A stretch of DNA of 64,000 nt from Synergistaceae bacterium. GTDB lineage: Bacteria > Synergistota > Synergistia > Synergistales > Synergistaceae. The notes under the pieces are model-generated. The model made no database searches. It was not told the DNA's origin and saw only the letters and a list, made by a program, of their open reading frames with translations. Below are positions 42,141 to 49,725 of the stretch, piece after piece. Position 1 is the stretch's first letter. Every line of letters begins with the position of its first letter. The DNA lies in NCBI GenBank assembly GCA_030533085.1, contig JAUNJZ010000008.1:1-64000 (forward strand), given 5' to 3'. The position numbers and the translations under genes are program-made.

Positions 42141-44228
42141 TCAGACGCTGTAGAGCAGCTCTCCGTAGGTCGGGTAAGGCCAGTATTTCTCGCCTACAAA
42201 TTTTTCTATCTCATCGGCCGCGGCGCGCAGTTCGCCCATCACGGGCAGCGCCATGTCGCGATAGTATATGGCTTTTTCAAGCTCGCTTCCTTCCGGCGAA
42301 GCCGCGATCAGCTCTTCCAGCCTGTTGAGATTCATATAGAGCGAATCTGTGAGCGTGCGCAGATGTTTGAGCATATTGATCTCCATCGCGCAGTCCAGCT
42401 CCGGGCAGGCGCTTTTGACAGCCACCGCCGTCTCGCTGAGGCGCTTCAGGTATGTGTAAGAGGCCGGAATGATGTCCTTGCGCACCATCTCCGCCATCGT
42501 CAGCGCCTCTATGCGGAGCACCTTGCAGTAATTCTCCAGGTGAACCTCGCAGCGCGAGCGCATTTCGACCTCTGTGAATACCTTATGTCTGGTAAACAGC
42601 GCGACATTCTTTTCGTCGATATAGTGCGGCAGCGCGTCGGGGGTCGTCGGATAGTTGGAAAGCCCGCGCCGCTCGGCCTCTTCCAGCCACGCGCCCTCGT
42701 ATCCGTTTCCGTTGAAGATGATACGCCTGTGCTCCGAAATTGTCTTTCTGATCAGGCCGTTCAGCGCCGCTTTGAAGTCCTCGGCCCCTTCAAGCTCGTC
42801 CGCGAACTGTTCAAGCTCGTCCGCGACTATCGTGTTGAGAGCTATATTCGGCCCCGCTATGGACTGGCTGGAGCCAACCATGCGGAATTCAAATTTGTTG
42901 CCTGTAAAAGCGAATGGCGAAGTGCGGTTGCGGTCCGTCGTATCCTTGCGGAAAAGCGGCAGCATATCGACTCCTATTTCCATCTGGCTCGCGACCCTGT
43001 CTTTATAGTCGGCTCCCTTTTCTATTGATTCCAGAATATCCATCAGTTCATCGCCGAGGAATATTGAAATGACAGCCGGCGGCGCTTCGTTCGCGCCGAG
43101 ACGGTGATCGTTGCCGGCCGTCGCGACTGTGGCGCGCAGCATATCCTGATATTCGTCCACGCCCTTTATCACGGCGCAGAGGAAGAGCAGGAACTGTGCG
43201 TTTTCCGAGGGAGTTTTGCCAGGGTCGAGCAGGTTGACTCCGGTATCCGTCGCCAGCGACCAGTTGACATGTTTACCGGAGCCGTTGACCTCCGCGAAGG
43301 GCTTTTCGTGAAGCAGGCAGACGAGCCCGTGACGGTCGGCCACCTTCTTCATCAGCTCCATTGTAAGCTGGTTGTGGTCGCAGCCGATATTCGTGTTGGT
43401 AAAGACGGGCGCAAGCTCATGCTGTGCGGGGGCGACCTCGTTATGCTCCGTCTTCGCGAGGATTCCGAGCTTCCACAGCTCTTCGTCAAGATCTGCCATG
43501 AACTCTCTCACGCGCGGACGTATCGCGCCGAAATAATGGTCGTCGAGCTCCTGCCCCTTGGGCGGCTTCGCGCCGAAGAGCGTGCGCCCGGTGAAGCGAA
43601 GATCCTTGCGCTTTTTGTAAAGCTCCTTGTCCACGAGGAAATATTCCTGCTCCGGCCCCACAGTCGTTACGACGCGGGCGACCTCCTTATTGCCGAAGAG
43701 CCTCAGTATACGCAGCGCCTGCGCGTTGATGACGTCCATCGAGCGCAGGAGCGGCGTCTTTTTGTCCAGCACCTCTCCGCCGTAGGAGCAGAAGACCGTA
43801 GGGACGCAGAGCGTGTTTTCCTTGATAAAGGCGTAAGATGTAGGGTCCCACGCCGTGTAGCCACGCGCCTCAAAGGTGGCGCGCAGCCCGCCGGAGGGGA
43901 AAGAGGAGGCGTCCGGCTCGCCCTTGATAAGCTCCTTGCCGGAAAATTCCATTATCACGCGGCCGTTGTCAAGCGGAGATATGAAGCTGTCGTGCTTCTC
44001 CGCGGTGATGCCGGTCATTGGCTGGAACCAGTGAGTGAAGTGCGTCGCCCCCTTCTCCACCGCCCAGTCCTTCATAGCGTTGGCGACTACGTTGGCAATG
44101 TCGCGCGCGACCGGCTTGCCCTCGCTGACAGACTTTTTCAGCGCGTTGAATGTCTCCTTGGGGAGGCGCTGCTTCATCGTAAACTCGTTGAATACCATCG
44201 TGCCGAATATATCTTCTATCTTAGCCAT
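42141..44228 (-). CDS. glnN: glutamine synthetase type III
   Basis: A 695-residue glutamine synthetase of the GSIII class, which makes glutamine from glutamate, ammonia and ATP. The length and N-terminal FGTMVFNEFTMKQRLPKET region are those of GSIII rather than the 450-residue GSI. Internal landmarks are HFTHWFQPMTG (about residue 69), GPEQEYFLVDKELY (about 190), APAQHELAPVF (metal/substrate), GSGKHVNWSLATDTG (about 314) and the long C-terminal helical region. ATGs at 44231 and 44228 are both possible; the AAAAGGAG spacing slightly favours 44228. No amtB or glnB gene is near. Confidence 0.95.
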   Translation of the reverse strand: MAKIEDIFGTMVFNEFTMKQRLPKETFNALKKSVSEGKPVARDIANVVANAMKDWAVEKGATHFTHWFQPMTGITAEKHDSFISPLDNGRVIMEFSGKELIKGEPDASSFPSGGLRATFEARGYTAWDPTSYAFIKENTLCVPTVFCSYGGEVLDKKTPLLRSMDVINAQALRILRLFGNKEVARVVTTVGPEQEYFLVDKELYKKRKDLRFTGRTLFGAKPPKGQELDDHYFGAIRPRVREFMADLDEELWKLGILAKTEHNEVAPAQHELAPVFTNTNIGCDHNQLTMELMKKVADRHGLVCLLHEKPFAEVNGSGKHVNWSLATDTGVNLLDPGKTPSENAQFLLFLCAVIKGVDEYQDMLRATVATAGNDHRLGANEAPPAVISIFLGDELMDILESIEKGADYKDRVASQMEIGVDMLPLFRKDTTDRNRTSPFAFTGNKFEFRMVGSSQSIAGPNIALNTIVADELEQFADELEGAEDFKAALNGLIRKTISEHRRIIFNGNGYEGAWLEEAERRGLSNYPTTPDALPHYIDEKNVALFTRHKVFTEVEMRSRCEVHLENYCKVLRIEALTMAEMVRKDIIPASYTYLKRLSETAVAVKSACPELDCAMEINMLKHLRTLTDSLYMNLNRLEELIAASPEGSELEKAIYYRDMALPVMGELRAAADEIEKFVGEKYWPYPTYGELLYSV

Positions 44229-44430
44229 CATAACCACTCCTTTTAAGAGCTATATCTCCGCAACGCGGACATAATATATCTTCTTGCAGTAAATGTCAAT
44301 ATTTAAGCATGATATTTTGAGATTTTTTATGCTTAATTTCTTGCATATCTCGCATAAAAATAAAAATCGCACAAGACAAGCGGTTTTGATTTCTGATATA
44401 AGCACATAGTCCATAACGAGCCCCAAACAC

Positions 44431-44474
44431 AAAAAAAGCCCCTTTCCGGCGGCGGAGGCCGGAGATGGGCCTTT
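44431..44474 (-). terminator. terminator downstream of the prepilin-like gene
   Basis: Read on the minus strand, AAGGCCC...GGGGCTTTTTTT encloses a second inner stem (CTCCGGCC/GGCCGGAG-like). It lies 50-90 nt past the prepilin-like stop. Confidence 0.7.
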
Positions 44475-44522
44475 AGAGACTATATTTGACTATGCTGAAT
44501 ATTACTTTTTAGAGAGACGTAA

Positions 44523-45372
44523 TCAATCAGGCACAAAGGTAGTCATATCGAATACTTTTATTGTCTTTCCACCGTTTACTTTGGTGGTCACCTTGGCCGT
44601 TCCAGTTTCCGTCTTCCCCGTCTCAGTGCTGTATCTTGTAACAGAGATAGTATCTCCCTTTTGCAGGTTGTCGATTTTCTGCGTTGACCAGCTTATCGTA
44701 TAGTTGTAGTTTCCGTTCTGTTTAACAAGGCTCGTTCTCTGTATCTGCCATGGATAACTGCTCATATCCAGCCCCGTTATCCTCGCTAGGTAATCCTTAA
44801 AATATTGTCCAAAATTAACACCTGTAGAATCCAGCGTCGCCTCTATATTGCCTGCCCGATTACCGGTATCAAAGTAGCTCGTTAAGTCCGTTACATGCAC
44901 ATTACCAGAATGTATATCAACAATATCCTCCTTATTCAGGAGGTTGCTCAGCTGAACAAACAGCGTGTCGTCCAGATTGTCGCTGTGCAGCGCGCAGGCG
45001 ACCGTGACTCTCGAACTATCCCGAATATCAGGCAGTGAAGCCGCAACAACGCCTTTTGCGGGACATATGTCGCTGATTGAATAGAATACAGGCGACGAAT
45101 ATATCTTTATTCCCCTGTTTTGTGCTTGAAGTACCTCGTCCATCAGAGATTCAAAATTTTTTGACGCTTCCGTACTGTGCCGGACATTGTATTCCCGCTG
45201 AAGTACCTTTCTGTTGTTAAGGCAGGCCGTCTCCTCCGCCTTATCAGTCGCGCTGCCGCTGGAAATCATCATCAATCCGGCCAGTATTCCTATCACTACT
45301 ATCGTTATCAGAACCTCCACGAGAGTGAAGGCATTAGTACCTGCCTGCCTGCCTGCCTGCCTGTATTCGCAT
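44523..45372 (-). CDS. prepilin-like protein with phase-variable 5' end (currently out of frame)
   Basis: A type IV prepilin/pseudopilin: NAFTLVEVLITIVVIGILAG is the methylation motif and hydrophobic helix, then a 240-residue globular part with several beta segments. The only good start, ATG 45370-45372, has GGAGGAAATATAT upstream and a TATAAT box at 45412-45417. After ATG-CGA-ATA come six CAGG units; in that frame translation ends after 12 codons (TAC-TAA). Five or eight units would join the leader to the pilin frame (leader about 13 residues). So at this repeat number the gene is off. Cleavage would be before Phe with Ala at -1, slightly off consensus. No other pilus gene is nearby. Confidence 0.75.
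45340..45363 (-). repeat. (CAGG)6 tetranucleotide tract inside the prepilin leader
   Basis: Six perfect tandem CAGG units on the coding strand (CCTG on the plus strand). Tetranucleotide tracts at the 5' end of surface-structure genes are a well-known phase-variation mechanism by slipped-strand mispairing. Gain or loss of one unit moves the frame. Confidence 0.85.
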
Positions 45373-45480
45373 ATATATTTCCTCCTTCCACACCCGACAC
45401 TACTATAGATTATTATATCAACAAAAACGATTGTTATCCAGATGTTATTTCTAACACGCGGCGGCGTTTCTCTTCCGCGC

Positions 45481-45517
45481 AAAAACAGCGCCTCTGCGTA
45501 CAAGGCGCTGTTTTTTT
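45481..45517 (-). terminator. terminator of ahpC
   Basis: AAAAACAGCGCCT (45481-45493) pairs with AGGCGCTGTTTTT (45502-45514), with T/A tracts on both sides. It follows the ahpC stop at 45543 on the minus strand. Confidence 0.85.
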
Positions 45518-45542
45518 ATGTTGGTATGGGTGAAGGTACGCT

Positions 45543-46106
45543 CTATATTTTTCCTACAAGGCCGATGCCGGGCTGCAGCGTCTCTTTTCCAGGCGTCCAT
45601 TTGGCGGGGCAGACCTTATCTCCGTATTTCGCCACAAACTGTAAAGCCTGTACCTTGCGGAATAGTTCGTCAGCGTTGCGGCCGACGTTGCCGGCGTTGA
45701 CCTCGTAAGCGCAGATTTTGCCCTCGGGGTTGACGATGAAGGTTCCGCGCTCGGCAAGTCCCGCATCTTCTATCATCACTTCAAAGTCGCGCGCGAGCTG
45801 CCCGTTCGGATCCGCGAGCATCGGGAATTTTATCGCCTTGATGGTCTCCGAAGCATCCTGCCATGCCTTGTGGACAAAGTGCGTATCGCAGGATACGGAA
45901 TATATTTCGCAGCCGATCTTTTTGAACTCATCGTATTTATCTGCCAGATCTTTCAGCTCCGTGGGGCAGACGAAGGTGAAGTCCGCCGGGTAGAAGAAGA
46001 ATACAGACCATTTGCCGAGGATGTCGCCTTTTGATATATCCTTGAATTCATAATCGTGGTATGCCTTTGTCTTGAAATCGCTGACTTCTTTTCCTATAAG
46101 AGACAT
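45543..46106 (-). CDS. ahpC: alkyl hydroperoxide reductase subunit C (typical 2-Cys peroxiredoxin)
   Basis: A 187-residue AhpC-type peroxiredoxin reducing H2O2 and organic peroxides. The peroxidatic Cys is in FTFVCPTELKD (about residue 47) and the resolving Cys in GDKVCPAKW (about residue 166). Length and both motifs match the AhpC subgroup. No ahpF is adjacent, so the reductant is probably a thioredoxin- or glutaredoxin-like system. A consensus promoter and a palindrome lie in the leader. Confidence 0.95.
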   Translation of the reverse strand: MSLIGKEVSDFKTKAYHDYEFKDISKGDILGKWSVFFFYPADFTFVCPTELKDLADKYDEFKKIGCEIYSVSCDTHFVHKAWQDASETIKAIKFPMLADPNGQLARDFEVMIEDAGLAERGTFIVNPEGKICAYEVNAGNVGRNADELFRKVQALQFVAKYGDKVCPAKWTPGKETLQPGIGLVGKI

Positions 46107-46134
46107 CTGAGAATCCTCCTGTTTTTTTATTTAC

Positions 46135-46186
46135 GTTAGCTTCATCTAACTGGATAAAATTTATCATCTTTTGTCTTATTTGTCAA
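46135..46186 (-). promoter_or_regulatory. ahpC promoter and leader palindrome
   Basis: On the minus strand TTGACA (46181-46186), a 17-nt spacer and TAAATT (46158-46163) form a good sigma-70 promoter. Just after the expected start point, GTTAGATGAAGCTAAC (46135-46150) is a 5-bp inverted repeat with a 6-nt centre, a plausible binding site for a peroxide-responsive repressor. The regulator is not identified. Confidence 0.6.
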
Positions 46187-46246
46187 TAACTTAAAACGAT
46201 TATTTTTACGGATTATATATATTCTTTTACGGCGGCAAAATTAAGC

Positions 46247-46282
46247 AAATAGAGGGGGCGAAAAGGTACGCCCCCTCTATTT
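46247..46282 (-). terminator. terminator of the microcompartment operon
   Basis: AAATAGAGGGGGCG (46247-46260) pairs with CGCCCCCTCTATTT (46269-46282) around an 8-nt loop. It lies 45-80 nt after the pduQ stop on the minus strand, closing the operon. Confidence 0.9.
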
Positions 46283-46325
46283 ATCAATGTTTCAGCAGTT
46301 GGTTTTATCGCGGCGCTGCGCGTCG

Positions 46326-47480
46326 TTAAAAGGCTTCTTTGTAAAGTGCGAGGATATCCTCTTTCGTCGCCTTGCGCGGGTTGCCCGGCGTGCATACGTC
46401 GGCAAAGGCCGATTCTGTAAGCGCTTCGAGGTCTTCTTCTTTTACGTTGAGCGCGGAGAGCTTCTGCGGGATGTTCACGTCGAGCGCAAGCTGGCGCACC
46501 GCGTCTACCGCCGCTCTGCGGTATTCGGCCGGGGTCATGCCGTCAACTCCCTTTACTCCGAATGCGCGCGCTATTTCGCGATATTTTTCTCCGCTGTATT
46601 CCGCGTTGTATTCCATTATGTAGGGCAGCAGCAGCGCGTTCGCCACTCCGTGCGGCATGTCGTAGAAGGCGCCCAGCGGGTGGGCCATTCCGTGTACGAG
46701 TCCGAGGCCGACATTTGAATAGGCCATGCCTGTCACGTACTGGCCGAGCGACATTTTTTCGCGCGCTTCGGGGCAGCCGTCGTGAACGGCGGCGCGCAGA
46801 TTTTCAGCTATGAGCTGTATGGATTTGAGGCTGAACATGTCGGCCAGCTCCCAGGCGCCGGGGGTGATGTAGCCCTCTATCGCGTGGGTCAGGGCGTCCA
46901 TGCCGGTCGCCGCCGCAAGTCCCTTTGGCATGGAGCTCATCATGTCGGAGTCCACTATGGCGATTTGCGGGATGTCGTGCGGGTCTACGCAGACAAATTT
47001 ACGTTTCTTCTCTTCGTCGGTGATGACGTAGTTGATTGTGGTTTCCGCCGCCGTTCCGGCTGTCGTCGGCACTGCGAAGATGGGCACTGCGGGATGTTTT
47101 GTCGGGGCGACGCCCTCAAGGGAACGAACGTCGGCAAATTCGGGGTTGTTTACGATGATGCCTGTTCCCTTGGCCGTGTCCATCGAAGAGCCGCCGCCTA
47201 TCGCTATCAAGTAGTCCGCTCCGGCCGCCTTGAATGCCGCTACGCAGTCCTGTACATTTTTTATCGTCGGATTCTGCTTCAGTCCGTCGAATACCTCGTA
47301 CGGGAGTCCCGCTTCTTCAAGGACGTCGAATACTTTTTTCGCCACGCCGAATTTGACGAGATCCTTGTCTGTTACTATAAGCGCCTTTTTGAATCCGCGG
47401 CGCGCGACTTCTTCGGGTATGCTTTTGATCGCTCCGGCTCCAAAGTAGGCAGTTCCATTCCATATCATGCGGTTTGCCAT
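46326..47480 (-). CDS. pduQ: iron-containing alcohol dehydrogenase (PduQ role)
   Basis: A 384-residue group III Fe-dependent alcohol dehydrogenase, similar to lactaldehyde reductase and 1,3-propanediol dehydrogenase. NAD-binding IAIGGGSSMDTAKG (about residues 92-105) and the metal-binding MDALTHAIEGY and VHGMAHPLGAFYDMPHG (about residues 261-278) are intact. As last gene of the operon it would reduce the aldehyde (propionaldehyde or 3-hydroxypropionaldehyde) to alcohol, regenerating NAD+ for PduP. It resembles FucO more than enteric PduQ. Starts 1 nt from the pduV stop. Confidence 0.92.
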   Translation of the reverse strand: MANRMIWNGTAYFGAGAIKSIPEEVARRGFKKALIVTDKDLVKFGVAKKVFDVLEEAGLPYEVFDGLKQNPTIKNVQDCVAAFKAAGADYLIAIGGGSSMDTAKGTGIIVNNPEFADVRSLEGVAPTKHPAVPIFAVPTTAGTAAETTINYVITDEEKKRKFVCVDPHDIPQIAIVDSDMMSSMPKGLAAATGMDALTHAIEGYITPGAWELADMFSLKSIQLIAENLRAAVHDGCPEAREKMSLGQYVTGMAYSNVGLGLVHGMAHPLGAFYDMPHGVANALLLPYIMEYNAEYSGEKYREIARAFGVKGVDGMTPAEYRRAAVDAVRQLALDVNIPQKLSALNVKEEDLEALTESAFADVCTPGNPRKATKEDILALYKEAF

Positions 47481-47481
47481 T

Positions 47482-48015
47482 TTATTTCTCTCCTTTTGCT
47501 GCGTTGTCGCGCAGCTCTCCGTATTTATCGGAGAGCACCTCTCGCGGCCTTTCGGCCTCTTCTTCCGTTTTCCACGGGAGTACGTCTCCCGGCTCTTTCA
47601 GGTAGTTCAGTATCTGCCACAGCCCCTCGCCGGTATATGAGCTGACGTGGAAGATGGGGCTGCATCCGGCCAGATCCAGCCAGTTGTGCGCCCTTTCGAC
47701 ATTCGCCCCTTTGTGGTCCGTCTGCGTCACTATCCCTATAACGGGACGGGTGCAGCTGGCTGTGACGCAGGGCGGGTAGAGGGAGTATTCTTCCGTCGCT
47801 GAAAGCAGCAATCCAACTACGTCAGCTTCATAGGTGTAAAGGGCGAGCGCTTTTGAAAGCGTGCTGTTTTCCGCGTACTCGCCCGGCGTGTCGATGATTA
47901 TGTCGTAGTGGTTGATGTACTGCGTCTTGTGATAGGCTATCGTACCGCCCCGGAGCGCCTGTATCAGCGTCGTCTTTCCACATTCGCTGCGCCCCATCAG
48001 GATTATCTTTTTCAT
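47482..48015 (-). CDS. pduV: PduV/EutP-family small GTPase-like protein
   Basis: A 177-residue P-loop protein: Walker A GRSECGKTTL (about residues 8-17) and DTPGEYAEN (about residue 43). The G4 position reads TQTDHK instead of the usual N/T-K-x-D, so nucleotide specificity may be relaxed. PduV associates with the outside of microcompartments and may affect their positioning. Its ATG overlaps the pduU stop by 4 nt. The C-terminal 35 residues are Glu/Arg-rich, an extension beyond the G domain. Confidence 0.88.
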   Translation of the reverse strand: MKKIILMGRSECGKTTLIQALRGGTIAYHKTQYINHYDIIIDTPGEYAENSTLSKALALYTYEADVVGLLLSATEEYSLYPPCVTASCTRPVIGIVTQTDHKGANVERAHNWLDLAGCSPIFHVSSYTGEGLWQILNYLKEPGDVLPWKTEEEAERPREVLSDKYGELRDNAAKGEK

Positions 48016-48392
48016 GTGCGCGTTATTTCACAGATCGTAAATCCCAGCTTGTTTTTCAGGTAGGTCAGGATGCTGTTGACAGCCGACTGCACATTGGATA
48101 TTCTCCCCGTGAATATGCAGGTCCCGCTGAAACGGTCGATAAAGCCTATGTCTATCGACGACGTTTTTATCGCGATGTCGCCCGCTATCACGGAAATTTC
48201 AGATGGAGTCATGCTCAATATGGCAATAGCGGACTGCTTGTAGTCAAGGTCGGGGTTGAGTCCCAGCTTTTTGTAAATTATTTCGTCGGGGCTGGCTATG
48301 ATATGAGCCAGCGTGACCTGTTTGCCGGGCACCATCTCCTGTACAAGGCGCAGCTTTCCGTCTTCCACTTTGCCAAAATCGCTCAGATCCAT
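48012..48392 (-). CDS. pduU: BMC shell protein PduU/EutS (circularly permuted)
   Basis: A 126-residue circularly permuted BMC-domain protein. RLVQEMVPGKQVTLAHIIA (about residues 15-33), SMTPSEISVIAGDIAIKTSS and IDRFSGTCIFTGRIS, ending in CEITRT, match PduU/EutS closely. It forms hexamers capped by a small beta-barrel in the shell. The ATG at 48392 has GGAG 8 nt upstream. It follows the Cys-knuckle gene by 19 nt. Confidence 0.93.
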   Translation of the reverse strand: MDLSDFGKVEDGKLRLVQEMVPGKQVTLAHIIASPDEIIYKKLGLNPDLDYKQSAIAILSMTPSEISVIAGDIAIKTSSIDIGFIDRFSGTCIFTGRISNVQSAVNSILTYLKNKLGFTICEITRT

Positions 48393-48411
48393 CTTTAACA
48401 CTCCGTTTCTC

Positions 48412-49140
48412 TCAGAGTCCCAGCGCCTTTTTGATTTCCGCTATTTCGGAGCCCATTATTTTGACGTCGCCTATCACGGTTACAGGAGCGCTGACGAAGC
48501 CGTTCGTCTCCATGAAGTGCTGGGCCTCTTTGCTGGTCGGTATGCTGATTGCCTCAAAGGGGACGCCGCGCGCCTTGAGGAAGTCCATCACCATCCGGCA
48601 GTGACCGCATTCCGGCATGGTGTAGACGCGCACTCCGGCTTTTTTTTCGGCCGCCTCGGCTTCGGCTTCCTCTTTCTTTATCGCCGCAACGTCGTAGAAG
48701 CACTGCGGGCATTCCTCCGGCTCTTTTTCCGGCTTGCTCTCGTAGAAGCACTGAGCGCAGTCGGAATCTTCGCCGGCTTTTTTGTCTTCCGCGTTCGGCT
48801 CATAGAAGCACTGCGGGCATTCTTCCGGCTCTTTTTCCGCCGCTGCTCCTCCGTAGAAGCACTGCGGGCAGCCATCTTCTTCCGTTTTTGCCGCCTCTTT
48901 CGCCGGCTCAGCCGCGCCTTCTTCTTCCTTCTTTATCGCGGCGACGTCGTAGAAGCACTGCGGACATTCCTCCGGTTCTTTTTCCGGCTTGCTCTCGTAG
49001 AAGCACTGAGCGCAGTCGGAATCTTCTCCGGCTTTTTTGTCTTCCGCGTTCGGCTCATAGAAGCACTGCGGACATTCTTCTTCTTCCTTCTTCTTTTTGT
49101 CGGAAGGTATGTAGTGACACTGCGGGCAATTTTCGGCCAT
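48412..49140 (-). CDS. novel microcompartment-operon protein: eight C-x-Q-C knuckles fused to a glutaredoxin-like domain
   Basis: A 242-residue protein with no family I can name. Residues 1-165 hold eight C-x-Q-C knuckles (CPQC six times, CAQC twice), seven followed by Phe-Tyr, joined by Glu/Lys-rich linkers of about 12-26 residues. Residues 168-242 are a glutaredoxin-like domain (VRVYTMPECGHCRMVMDFL, later SAPVTVIG). The ATG at 49140 has AAAGGAGG upstream. It lies between pduT and pduU, 15-20 nt from each, so it belongs to the operon. Two knuckles could make a rubredoxin-like Cys4 metal site, or they could form disulfides; both are inference. Knuckles 2-4 and 6-8 come from an internal duplication. 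Confidence 0.85.
   Translation of the reverse strand: MAENCPQCHYIPSDKKKKEEEECPQCFYEPNAEDKKAGEDSDCAQCFYESKPEKEPEECPQCFYDVAAIKKEEEGAAEPAKEAAKTEEDGCPQCFYGGAAAEKEPEECPQCFYEPNAEDKKAGEDSDCAQCFYESKPEKEPEECPQCFYDVAAIKKEEAEAEAAEKKAGVRVYTMPECGHCRMVMDFLKARGVPFEAISIPTSKEAQHFMETNGFVSAPVTVIGDVKIMGSEIAEIKKALGL
48676..48829 (-). repeat. internal tandem duplication, copy A (encodes knuckles 6-8)
   Basis: About 154 bp here match 48931-49084 at most positions, offset exactly 255 bp (85 codons), so the reading frame is preserved. Within each copy the encoded order is CPQC, CAQC, CPQC. High DNA identity points to a recent duplication. Confidence 0.8.
48931..49084 (-). repeat. internal tandem duplication, copy B (encodes knuckles 2-4)
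   Basis: Partner of the copy at 48676-48829. Differences are mostly at third codon positions (for example GCGGCG against GCCGCA in the Ala codons). Confidence 0.8.
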
Positions 49141-49154
49141 CAAAACGCCTCCTT

Positions 49155-49709
49155 TCAGTTCAGCAGCAGCTTTTCCACGAATCCGGGGTGCGGCGAGGGT
49201 ATTACGCAGCTGCCGGTTATCTCGCCGCTTTCTTTCAGCTGGCTGAGGCATGAGTTCATCGCGGATTTCACGGACGAAAGCTCGCCTGTGAATACGAGGA
49301 AGCCCTTGCCTCCCAGCCCTCTTGCTATCCTTATCTCCATCAGCCTGATGTTGGAGGCTTTCGCCGCTATGTCTCCGGCCATCACCGCCGTGAGCGCCGA
49401 TATCGTCTCTATCACGCCGATGGAGAGTATCTTCTCCACCTCCGAGGTTCCGGTGATCGCCGCGGGGATGGACTCGTGCACGTTGTTTATGATGTAGTCC
49501 GAAACTATGGACTCTCCCGCGGTCTGAAGGCCGCTTTCCATAGAGCTTTTTACCGCGCCGACGTTGCCGTAAACGGCTATCATATATTTTCCCGGACAGA
49601 TAGGGGTGGAGATGAGCGCCTTAACGTCCGCGGCCTTGAGCATCTCGTCCGTCGCCAGCATCCCCAGCGGAATGCTTTTTACCTCCAGCAGGCCAATTGA
49701 GTTTGCCAT
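49155..49709 (-). CDS. pduT: BMC-T shell protein PduT (Fe-S trimer)
   Basis: A 184-residue tandem-BMC protein (domain 1 about 1-90, domain 2 about 95-180). Cys38 in STPICPGKY is at the same residue number as the cluster-ligating Cys of Salmonella PduT, whose three copies hold a [4Fe-4S] cluster in the central pore. It probably passes electrons through the shell, with PduS as partner. RBS CGGGGCGG. PduS lies two genes upstream. Confidence 0.93.
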   Translation of the reverse strand: MANSIGLLEVKSIPLGMLATDEMLKAADVKALISTPICPGKYMIAVYGNVGAVKSSMESGLQTAGESIVSDYIINNVHESIPAAITGTSEVEKILSIGVIETISALTAVMAGDIAAKASNIRLMEIRIARGLGGKGFLVFTGELSSVKSAMNSCLSQLKESGEITGSCVIPSPHPGFVEKLLLN

Positions 49710-49725
49710 TAAAACCGCCCCGATT

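Noticed and set aside
42114-43028. 304-codon plus-strand frame opposite glutamine synthetase
   Set aside because: Shadow of the GSIII gene in a G+C-rich region; no ribosome binding site, no family resemblance, and amino-acid make-up (Arg/His-rich) typical of antisense frames.
43104-44246. 380-codon plus-strand frame opposite glutamine synthetase
   Set aside because: Same reason: it mirrors the codon structure of the GSIII gene and lacks a start signal.
45340-45363. CRISPR or other interspersed repeat
   Set aside because: The units are four bases long, perfectly tandem and without spacers, so this is a slippage tract and not an array. No CRISPR array or cas gene was seen in the window.
46326-47480. 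Assignment as dhaT (1,3-propanediol dehydrogenase) rather than pduQ
   Set aside because: Sequence alone places it in the broad Fe-ADH group III; operon position is the only guide and points to the pduQ role, so I did not assign dhaT.
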